Below are positions 49,650-58,109 of a stretch of DNA of 64,000 bases, in pieces (position 1 is the first letter of the stretch; each line of letters opens with the position of its first letter). The DNA comes from Caecitellus pseudoparvulus. Taxonomy: Eukaryota; Bigyra: Bicosoecida. The notes below the pieces were generated by a model. That model saw nothing but the letters and a program-made list of their open reading frames with translations. It searched no databases and was not told the DNA's origin. The position numbers and the translations under genes are program-made. The DNA lies in assembly GCA_965644315.1 (NCBI GenBank), contig CBFFRQ010000069.1, positions 682,001-746,000 of the forward strand, written 5' to 3'.

Positions 49650-52589
49650 ATGCCTGTGCAGCACATGGCAGGGGGTGCTGACAGCGCGCCTCGCATCTTC
49701 GTGCGAGACCGTTCCGGCCCTGTGAAGTCCAAAGTCCCCAGTCGCGTCGTGCGACAGGCCAAGGCAGGGGGCAGGGTGCAGGTGAGTGAAGCTGTCGCAG
49801 CGACGGGAAACGCTGCAGTCACATTGCGAGCCCCGGCACCGACACAGGGAGCGGCCACAGACACACTGCGTAGTCTGCAGTTGGAAGCGGCGTTGGAGAG
49901 CGATGCAGCTGCTCGGGAGAAGCGTGCCGCGCGGGCACAGCGCCGGGCCGCCCGTTTCGCCGCCACCGGGCCTGGCCTAGCCCAGCAACTGGCGACGGAA
50001 GGCAGCCCTGGCACCGAGCCGCCGGGGCCAGCGCCGACACCGACGCCGTCCGCCTGGGCCACCACCATGCAAGGCCTGAGCAAGTCTGCCCTGAGAGGCT
50101 TCAGCTCGTCCCTGCCGCTGGGCAGCACAGGGCCTCAGTCCCCGCTGACCACTCGGGCCGCGACAGCAGGCCCGCATGGCACCACTGCCGGTCCTGGGCG
50201 GTCTGGCCTGCGCACAGGGGGCCTGCACGCGACCTCCTCATCCCGGGCAGGTGGCAGTGCGCCCCAGGGCAGCTTGCGGTCTGCTCAGTCAGGCCCCCCC
50301 CCCCGCACCTCCTCCCCAGCACTGGGCGACACGTCCCCACCGCTGCGACACAGGGCCGTGCCGTGGCGGGGAGGCGGCGTGCGCACGGGGCCACTGGCCA
50401 CTCACGCAGAGGCAGAGCTGCCCGACACGCTGGCCGCTGTGCAGCAGGGTGGGGGCGACCTCCTGGCCTCGTACCGGTCAAGGGGTGACGGGACGTCCCC
50501 AGGGGGGCAGCAGGGGCAGGGGCCTGACGCCGGCATGGACGCCGTGTCCCGCATGCGCCTGCTGGCCTCCTCCAACAAGGCGTGTGTGGTGGCGAGGCAG
50601 GAGCTGGAGCAGCCCAGGACTCTCCTGGTGCCTGCTCGGGCGGCGCGGTCGGGTGGGGGCGTCGGCCTACCTCGCAAGGTGGACGCCCTGAACACGCCGG
50701 CAGACGTGTTGAAGTTCAAGTGGGGCTACTCGGACGCCCAGATCCGGCGCATGCGGCGGCAGCAGGAGCAGGAACGCGACCGGCGCCGAGCCTACCTGAG
50801 CCAGCGAGCCAGCCTGTCAGCGGAGGAGGTGCAGGCACGCAAGGAGCAGTACTTCCGTGCCAAGACCTCTGCGGCAGAGGCGCGGGACCAGAAGGCCGAG
50901 CTGGAGTTCAAGCGCAACCTGCGGCACCTGGAGCGCGCCCACGGCATCGCTGCGGAATTTGAGGAGAAGCACATCAAGCCGTTTGAGGAGGGCGAGAAGC
51001 AGCGCAAGCAGCGCCTGCTGGCGGACTGGTCTGCCAAGGTGTACGAGCCGATGCAGACCGCCGTGAACCAGCACGTCACCCGCAAGCCCCTGGCAGACAT
51101 CGTGGCGGGGCGGGCGGCGCAGCTGCAGGAGTACTTGGACGTCACCAACACCCGGGCAGTGTTCAGCTCCACGCGGGACCCCACGTACAACCCGAAGCTG
51201 GACAAGGCGGAGCACACCGTGCGGGTGCCACGCCTGGTGGACCCCCTCAAGCAGCAGCTGGGGACGGGGGGGGGCTCCCGCCCTGCCACACCCCCCCCCA
51301 CGGCCTCCGATGAGGACACCCTCACAGCCCTGCGCACAGCTGCCATGGCTGGCGCCACGTCCACCCACCGCGCCATCTCAGCTGGCCGCATCGCGCTGTC
51401 CTTCGGCGGCGTGCCGCCCTCGGCAGAGGGGGGGGGGCGCCAGGGGGGGGACAGGGAGGGGGGACCCCGCCGCTCCCCCTCTCCGGATGGATGGGACGGC
51501 CCCGAGGGAGACCTGGCCGACCGCATCCGACGTGCCCACAGGGCGGCACCCAAGCACGCCCGGTGGACACTGGCGCCGGAGCTGTGGCACGCCGGCGTCA
51601 TCCAGGACACGCACTATGTGAAGACGTATGCCACGTTGGGGGGTGGGCTGTACGCGCCAGACCACCCCTCCGTGAAGGCCTTGGCGGGGCAGCAACTGTC
51701 CCAAGCCGACGCCCACAGGGAGCGAGTGCTGCCTGACTGGTACGATGTCAGCGGCGACAGGGCGGCGGAGGTGGCGGCCGAGGAGGCGGTGGCGCTGGGC
51801 AAGACACGCCGCGACGCGCAGGTGGTAGCGGCCAGGGGCGGCCGCCCCCGCCGCACCAGCACCGCTCTGCAGTCCCCTGGCATACAGCAGGCACTGGCTG
51901 CCACCTCTGCGCCGGGAGCGCCCCAGGAGGGCTCCTTCGCCAGCCGCCGCCCGTCACGAGGGCTGGGCGACGGCGCACATGCCTCCCTGGGCGTCACGCA
52001 GGCGATGCGGGCAGGGGAGCGGCCAGGCACCCCGCCGCCCGCGCCAGGGGTGCGTGTGCGGGGGGATGGCGTGCAGCCGGAGGCTCTGCGCCGGGGTGTG
52101 GGTGCGGCAGAGGCTGTGCACGTGGGCAGCCACCCAACCACCACCGCCAAGCTCAGCGGCTTCCACGCACCCCCCCGCGGCGGCGGCGGCACGGTGCGGT
52201 CCCGCTCTCCCGAAGTGCAGGCAGCACTGAGTGTCAGTGCCAATGTCTCGTCTGAGGCTTTTGCGGCGAGCTTGCCGAAGCCCCGGCGCAGCAAGGCCAC
52301 GCACCCCATCGCGCAGCGCGTTTCGTCGAGCGTTTCGGCAAACATGTCCCAAGTCATGGCCAGCGACGCACGGCCAGGCGAGCCCCAGGCGGAGTTCAAG
52401 TTCCAGCGCCGGCAAGCAAGTGGCCCTGGGCACTCTCGCCTGAGCACTGGCGCGCTGGGCGCCCTGCAGCCGCCGGCAGACACTCAGCAAGGCGGGTACG
52501 ACACTGCCACGGCCAGCGCACAGCCAGGCACGCACGTGCAGCTGTCGCTGTCCACGCGGCGCAGCGGGAACTTGGACCGCTTCGGCTGA
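49650..52589 (+). CDS. Large disordered protein with FAM228-like domain
   Basis: Single exon, 979 residues. The flanks are disordered, rich in Ser, Gly, Pro, Ala and Arg, with many basic short motifs. Residues about 350-530 form a structured Arg/Glu helical block: KWGYSDAQIRRMRRQQ, RNLRHLERAHGIAAEFEEK, then RLLADWSAKVYEPMQTAVNQ, LQEYLDVTNTRAVFSSTRD and PTYNPKLDKAEH. This matches the FAM228A/B pattern W...V..P.......H..............YL.Y.N..G.VF.......YDP. FAM228 proteins are poorly characterised and in animals are expressed with cilia or testis genes. A second conserved-looking patch near 640-700 (ARWTLAPELWHAGVIQDTHY) has charged and aromatic residues. A ciliary or cytoskeletal role is inferred from the family and neighbours only. 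Confidence 0.55.
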   Translation: MPVQHMAGGADSAPRIFVRDRSGPVKSKVPSRVVRQAKAGGRVQVSEAVAATGNAAVTLRAPAPTQGAATDTLRSLQLEAALESDAAAREKRAARAQRRAARFAATGPGLAQQLATEGSPGTEPPGPAPTPTPSAWATTMQGLSKSALRGFSSSLPLGSTGPQSPLTTRAATAGPHGTTAGPGRSGLRTGGLHATSSSRAGGSAPQGSLRSAQSGPPPRTSSPALGDTSPPLRHRAVPWRGGGVRTGPLATHAEAELPDTLAAVQQGGGDLLASYRSRGDGTSPGGQQGQGPDAGMDAVSRMRLLASSNKACVVARQELEQPRTLLVPARAARSGGGVGLPRKVDALNTPADVLKFKWGYSDAQIRRMRRQQEQERDRRRAYLSQRASLSAEEVQARKEQYFRAKTSAAEARDQKAELEFKRNLRHLERAHGIAAEFEEKHIKPFEEGEKQRKQRLLADWSAKVYEPMQTAVNQHVTRKPLADIVAGRAAQLQEYLDVTNTRAVFSSTRDPTYNPKLDKAEHTVRVPRLVDPLKQQLGTGGGSRPATPPPTASDEDTLTALRTAAMAGATSTHRAISAGRIALSFGGVPPSAEGGGRQGGDREGGPRRSPSPDGWDGPEGDLADRIRRAHRAAPKHARWTLAPELWHAGVIQDTHYVKTYATLGGGLYAPDHPSVKALAGQQLSQADAHRERVLPDWYDVSGDRAAEVAAEEAVALGKTRRDAQVVAARGGRPRRTSTALQSPGIQQALAATSAPGAPQEGSFASRRPSRGLGDGAHASLGVTQAMRAGERPGTPPPAPGVRVRGDGVQPEALRRGVGAAEAVHVGSHPTTTAKLSGFHAPPRGGGGTVRSRSPEVQAALSVSANVSSEAFAASLPKPRRSKATHPIAQRVSSSVSANMSQVMASDARPGEPQAEFKFQRRQASGPGHSRLSTGALGALQPPADTQQGGYDTATASAQPGTHVQLSLSTRRSGNLDRFG

Positions 52590-52595
52590 TGGCAG

Positions 52596-52601
52596 TGCAT
52601 T
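52596..52601 (-). promoter_or_regulatory. Candidate 3'-end signal AATGCA (minus) / TGCATT (plus)
   Basis: Lies 7 nt after the stop of the FAM228-like gene on the plus strand and about 80 nt beyond the stop of the convergent gene on the minus strand. Confidence 0.3.
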
Positions 52602-52680
52602 GAGACAGGGGACACAGTGCGCATAATTCACACTCGCACGCCACGGCCGGAGCAGGGCAGCGCCCCGCCTGCGTGGCGGG

Positions 52681-54615
52681 TCACTCGGCCGCCATGCGCT
52701 GCCGCAGCGCCGCCACGTGCCGCTCCACGTCCCCGTCCAAGTCCGACAGCACGCTCTCCAAATGCGCATCGGGTTTGGACGCCTGGGCACTCGGTCCGTA
52801 CATGTGACGGCGAGGGTCTGAGCCGCCAGGCGGGCCGGCGTGTTGTGTTTGGCGTGCAGAGCGCAGCAAGCTGGTGGTGGTGTTGGCTGGCCCGGGTGAG
52901 CTGTGCACACGGGCGCCCTCTGGCTGCCCAAAGGCGCCGTGCAGCTCCCCTTGCAAGCCTTGACTGCGCATGCCTGCCAGGGCTTCGGCATTTGCGCGCT
53001 GGGCGTCATCGCGGGAAGGCAGGTGTGGGGAGCGCAGAGGCGAGCCGCGTTGCTGCGGCACCCCCCCTGCGCCTGGCACAGAAGGGGGGTTCCGGCGCGG
53101 CCGATTGGGGGACGCCGACCTGCCCATGCGAGCAGTCATGACGCTGTCCAGGGCGTCCGACGCCATCACCGCAGCCTCCGCCACCGCCGCTTGCGGGGCG
53201 CTCGACGTTTCACTCGCCGGCGCGAAACGCCGGCTGGTGTCAGGGCCTCGGCGCGAGGGGGCCGGCGCCAGCGCTGCCGGGCTGGGCGGCGCCAGGGCTG
53301 CCTGCCCCTCCTGCCTGCGCCGTGCCTGTCCACTGGCCAGGTGCAGTGACTGGTCGATGCCTTTGGCCATGTCGTCCATGTGCGTGAAGTGGCCTGCCAG
53401 GGAGGCGGCGGAGTGGGTGAGGGGGGGCACCGCCTGCATACCGGCGTGGGCGGCGCCGGTGGCGTGGGTGGGCGTGCCGCCGCGGGCGACGTGGGCGGTG
53501 GACCGCGTAATACGCTCCACCACCCGCTCGTCCGTATTCCGCTCCCCGTCCGCGCGAGGGGGGCCCGACGCCTCCCCCCCCTGCAGGCTGTGCAGCAGGC
53601 GAGTCAGCACGCTCTGCATGGCCTCGGCCTCAGGGGAGCCGGGTGCGCCACCACCACCGCTGCCGCCCTGCCCCCCCGCTTGTGGTGCAGGGGCTGCCAC
53701 AGGGAAGGCGTGGGGGGGGCGGACAGGGGGGGGTGGTGAGGCGCCCTGGTCCACCGGCGCAATGCGGGACGGGGCGCCGTCGCGACCCCGGCTGCGACCT
53801 CGGCTGCGACCCCGACTGCGACCCCGACTGCGCGACCGTTGGGCGGGGTGTTCCGCGACGTCCGAGTCACCTCGGAACACGAAGTGGGACGGAACTGTCT
53901 GGCCGGGGCGGCGGGGGCTGCTGGCTCGCCCGCGGGAGGGGCTGCCCCCCCCTCGACGAGGGGTGTACCCCCCCCCCTGCCCGTACCCTGACGAGGCCAC
54001 GGAACCCCCCCCCCTCCGGGAGCGCTGGCTGGAAGTGGACCGGCGTGATCCCACACTGCCGGAGGGTGACACAGCCCGGCCCCCGCCGCCCCCCCCCGGG
54101 GCGAAGGTGTGCCGGGGAAGGGGGGTGGCATCCCCCCCTGCCCCCCCCCTATCCGGGTCCAACTTCACCCAGGGGTTCTCCACCTTCAACAGGGGGCGGC
54201 CCCTGATGCGCTCGGGGGGTGCGAACTCGTCAGGCGGCAGGGTGGGCGGGGGCCCCCCACTGCCCCCCAAGCGCCGGGGGCGGGCCTTGCTGTGGCGCAC
54301 GGCGTTGCGCGCCTCCATGAACGTCTCTGCGGTGCGCCAGATGCGCTCCCGGAAACCCTCGGTTGGCGTGTAGGCCAGGCGTTCCCACGGCGGCAGGCGG
54401 GAAGCCTCCACTGCGCCCTGCGCCGCAGCCGAGTCAGCAGCGCGCTGTTCCAGGAAGTTCGTGTCTCTGGGGTGTGCGCAGGGAGGAGGGGGGGGGTGGC
54501 GTGGCAGCTCCCGTCGCGACGGCGAGGCGGCGCGCTGCAAGCTGCAGTGCCGGTGTCGCGTGCGGCGACGGCGGGACACTCACAGTGTGTCGTCATCGCG
54601 CGCCAGACGAGCCAT
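52681..54615 (-). CDS. Low-complexity protein with RS/RG repeats, unknown
   Basis: Exon 1 is 54615-54584 (MARLARDDDTL) and exon 2 is 54466-52681, with a 117-nt GTGAGT...CCCCAG intron; 605 residues. The best-ordered part is at the N-terminus (NFLEQRAADSAAAQ, then PPWERLAYTPTEGFRERIW and RTAETFMEARNAVRHSKARP). The middle is Gly/Ser/Arg-rich and contains a near-perfect RSRGRSRGRSRGRSRGR repeat (about residues 250-267). The C-terminus (HLESVLSDLDGDVERHVAAL) is a short amphipathic helix. RS/RG repeats often mean RNA binding or SR-protein kinase substrates, but the rest gives no family. Confidence 0.55.
53784..53836. repeat. Short tandem repeat encoding Ser-Arg-Gly-Arg units
   Basis: About four and a half copies of a 12-nt unit (plus-strand CTGCGACCCCGA and variants) inside the low-complexity gene. 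On the minus strand they encode SRGR repeats. Confidence 0.7.
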
Positions 54616-55122
54616 ACTGCTGGGACTGAGGGGAATCCTGGGGGAGTTGTTCGAGGGGGTGGCTACTTCGCTGCACCTGCTGCTGCGCCGCGGTGCGCGG
54701 TGCAGACTTCCGCCTGCGGCAATTGAACCTGGCACACTGCAGCCTACGCTGCCGACGCAGGGCAGGCGGTGCGAGAGGGTGGACTAGGGGAGGAGGGCGC
54801 GCAGAGCACGCCGGAGTCGGGTTTGGAGTGTGGCAGTCGAAGGCCACTGCACCCACCTGCTCCTGGCGGGCGGGGTACGCCTGGGCCCTGCTGCGCCTGC
54901 CGCGGTGCAGATAAGATCAGGTGTGGATAGGGCACAAGCAGCAGTGGTCCTTGCCGCTCAAAACCTGCCCACAGCACACTAGGTGTGCACGCCAGACTCC
55001 CACAGCCCTTGGGCCCCCTGCAGCCGCGCCCGTGCCGCTTCGCTGGAGGCCGCTGCCGGCTGCGGTGTGGTGGAAGCCTGCGGAAATTGCGCCCGGCCTA
55101 GCTGCCTGTGCTTCCAGCTGTG
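54616..55122. promoter_or_regulatory. Divergent promoter region
   Basis: 507 bp between the RS/RG protein start (-) and the RGS-PH start (+). No gene or RNA recognised. Confidence 0.3.
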
Positions 55123-56526
55123 ATGGCGGCTGTGGAGGACCTGGACCGCAGCAGGGAGAGCCTGCTGCGCGTGCTGCACCACCATGGACTGCGGCCCCTG
55201 TTTGTGGAGTTCTGCAACGCCGAGCACAACGCCGAGAACGTGGAGCTTTGGCTGGCATTGCAGCGTTTCAATGCCGCCCATGCCACGGGCGACTCGGACA
55301 AGCAGGCACGGTATGCCGGGCGCATCGTGGACACCTTCGTGCGGGAAACAGCCCCCAAACAAGTGAACATGCGGGAGGTGAGTGCTTGGGCACCCGCTCC
55401 CGCCCCTGCGCGCAGCTGCGCTGCACGCTGTGGTTTGCCTGCGCAGGAGACGCGAGGCCTGGCCAGCACGGCGCTGGAGCGGGAAGACATGGCCAGCCTG
55501 ATGACGATTTTCGAGGAGTTGGAGAACATCGCCCTGAAGGAGCTGCAGCGCGACATCCTGCCGCGCTTCCTCACCTCCAAGCAGCTGGCAGAGTACGGCG
55601 CGGGCGGCGGGCGCAGCGGCCAGACACCAGCACCGCCGTCCCCCCCCCTGGACAGCGCCAGCTCCAAGGGCGACCTGCCCCGCCCCTCCCTCCTCTCCGC
55701 CATCGGCTCGGCAGTGGCGGCTGTGCGCACGGGCGGTGCCTCGTCCGCTGCCGCTGGTGGACACGAGCGGGACCGGAGACGGTCGCAGAGCATGCTGCAT
55801 GTGGGGGCGCGGAGGGGGGGGGGGTCGGGGGGTGACACCCCGCGCCCCCTCCAGCTCTGACGGTGACGGGGGCTCTGAGGCCCCTGCCTCGGCTGGAGGG
55901 GGGTCGGAGGATGCCGGCGGGGGGAGGGCGGGTCCGCCCGGGAGCAGGTGGCGGCAGCCATGCGCAGTGGGTGGGGCGTGGGGGCGGAGGGGGGTGCCAT
56001 GGCGTCAGGTGGTGCCACGGCCCATGCGGGGGGTGGGCCCACCTCCCCGCGCCCTCACGCCACCGCCGCCGCCACCCCCGAAGCCGTCCTGGCCCTGGGC
56101 AGTAAGTTGAACAAGAAGACCCGCCTGTTCGGCATCAGCTTCAAGATGCACTCGACCGAGGACAAGAAGGCCTTCGCAGAGGTGGGGGAGTACCTCACCG
56201 CCCACTGCGTCAAGGCGGGGTACCTGTACAAGCGGGGGGACAAGAACCCCACGTGGAAACGCCGGTGGGTCATCCTGGCCCCCGGCCTCCTGGGGTACTT
56301 CGAGTCGGCGGCGGACACCGTCCCCAAGGGCGTCGTGACGCTGCGGGACATCACGGACGTGCACCCTGACGCGGCGGGGGAGCTGGAGGGCCTCCCCTTC
56401 ACCTTCTCACTCATCTCGCCACACCGGCGCTTCTACATGCAAGGCGCCAGCGAGCGAGACCTGGCGCGCTGGCTGCAAGCCGTCACTGAACAGTGGCAGG
56501 CGTCCCTGGGCGGCACGTCCCCTTGA
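55123..56526 (+). CDS. RGS-PH domain protein
   Basis: Exon 1 is 55123-55377, then a 69-nt intron, exon 2 from 55447. The best second intron is 55801-55947 (GTGGGG...GAGCAG), needed because an in-frame TGA at 55858 separates the two domains in the same frame; with it the protein is 395 residues. The RGS domain spans about residues 8-140: LRPLFVEFCNAEHNAENVELWLALQ, ARYAGRIVDTFV, LASTALEREDMASLMTIFEEL and LQRDILPRFLTS. A Pro/Ser linker is followed by a PH domain (VKAGYLYKRGDKNPTWKRR, WVILAPGLLGYF, with the C-terminal helix Trp in LARWLQAVTEQWQ). RGS domains speed G-alpha GTP hydrolysis and the PH domain would add membrane targeting. The second intron's donor is not the usual GTGCGT/GTGAGT. Confidence 0.7.
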
Positions 56527-56732
56527 CACTCCTGGCCGCGCCTGCTGTAATGTACCTTCCCCTGCGCTGCGCTGGCGGCTGTGGCTGTGCCGCGGGAAAC
56601 GCGGTTGCAACGCCGCGCCGCCATCACACTCGCCTCTCCGCCCAACTTTCCACTACCCCGCACTTCTCTGACCCCGCACGCAAGCCCCGTCGCTTCACGC
56701 GTCTGTCTAGCTCACCCCACACAGTACCCGTC

Positions 56733-57563
56733 ATGGTGCGCCGGCCCACGCACGTGCAGCTCCGCGCACCACGCCAAGTGCACCATCACCCCCTCCCCGC
56801 TCGCTTTCGCAGTCCGGCATCACCGTCAGCGACAGCCTGTTGGAGGCATACGAGGCTGTCAAGCTCAAGTCCGCCAACAAGTTCCTGCTGTTCACGCTGG
56901 AGAAGGTGGGCGAGTCCGGCTCCAAGTCCACCTGGGACTGGAAGATCGTGGAGGCCTCCGAGAAGGACGGCGACAACAAGGAGCGATGGGAGGAGATGAC
57001 CGGCAAGCTGCCCGAGGACGAGGCTCGCTTCGTCGTCTTTGACTTCCAGGACACCAAGGCTGACGGCCGCCTCGTCAAGAAGCTGGTCCTCATCAAGTGG
57101 TGCGTGCCCGCGCTGCCGCTGCTGACACGCCGCCCCGGCCGCCCTTTTCACCCTCGCCCTGCCGCCTGCCGCCGTGGCGAGGCGGCTGAGGGCGGCCAGC
57201 CTCCCCTTGCTGCTCATGCTAGGCTGCTAGCTGCCGGGCTGTGGCGCTCCGCTGCACCTTGGGCAGGGGGCGGCGCCGCCTCGACACGGCTGCACAACAT
57301 TGCACCTTGCACACCTTGCTGCCGCCTGCGCAGGTGCCCCGACACCGTGCACTTCCGCACCAAGCCCATCATTGGTGCCTCATACCAGACCTTGAAGAAC
57401 AAGCTGGACGGCATTGCCCTGGATGTGGAGGCCACCGACTTCGACGAGATCGAGTACGAGACCATCAAGGTACGGTGCCTCGCCAGGTGCACTGCACCAA
57501 GCACGTGCACACCTCCCACCCGCGCTGCCTCGCCCCCCCCCTCGCGCGCAGAAGCTGCTTTGA
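56733..57563 (+). CDS. ADF/cofilin
   Basis: Exons are 56733-56735 (only the ATG), 56813-57099, 57334-57469 and 57552-57563; 145 residues. The spliced protein starts M-SGITVSDSLLEAYEAVKL, the conserved ADF-H N-terminus with the regulatory Ser after Met. FLLFTLEKVG, ETGKLPEDEARFVVFDF-like strands, KLVLIKWCPDTVHFRTKPIIGASYQT-type long actin-binding helix region (the I-K-W-C-P-D motif) and KNKLDGIALDVEATDFDEI follow, ending YETIKKLL. It binds and severs actin filaments. The intron directly after the ATG is also typical of plant ADF genes. All splice sites are GT-AG and in phase. Identification is firm. Confidence 0.93.
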
Positions 57564-58109
57564 GCATGTGAGGACTCTCCATGCAGCGTAGTGTGGGTCA
57601 ATGCATTCTCAAGTGCCCTCCCCCCACACACTGCTGCCGTCGCGCAGCAAAGCTGCCCTACACAGCAACACGCTCGCCAGCTTGAAGCAGCTGACCTTGC
57701 CGCGATGGGTGGTTGACGGTGCCCTATCACAGCTTGCTACCGCGTGCACAAGCCCGGGCGGCGCGCCGAGGGTGTAGGCGGGCGCCTGCTGCTTGGCCAG
57801 GTGCTCGACACCACTGCGCGCATGGGAAAGCTGCTTGCTGCCCACAAGGGAGCAGGAGGAGGCGCAATACAGACCAGGTGCCGGCCAAAGCATGCTGGCA
57901 GTGTTGTGACACGCAGCGTGTCCGAGCTCGGCCGAGCGCTGGGGCTGCACAGTGTGCATTGGCGCGTGCACGTTGCAACGCAGCAGAGACTGACCGCGCT
58001 GCTCCCCACCTGTCCCGCCCGGCCAGCCCCTCCGCGCAGAGCCGAAATGGAGAAACACCAAACGAACCAGCACGTTCACAATGGGACAAGGCGAGCATGT
58101 GCCCTTGTC
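57564..58109. other. Intergenic between convergent genes
   Basis: About 545 bp between the ADF stop and the CPAP stop, the widest convergent gap here. It contains the AATGCATT palindrome near the ADF end. Open frames inside it lack domain features. Confidence 0.45.
57600..57607. promoter_or_regulatory. Palindromic candidate 3'-end signal AATGCATT
   Basis: 36 nt after the ADF stop codon. Role inferred. Confidence 0.35.
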
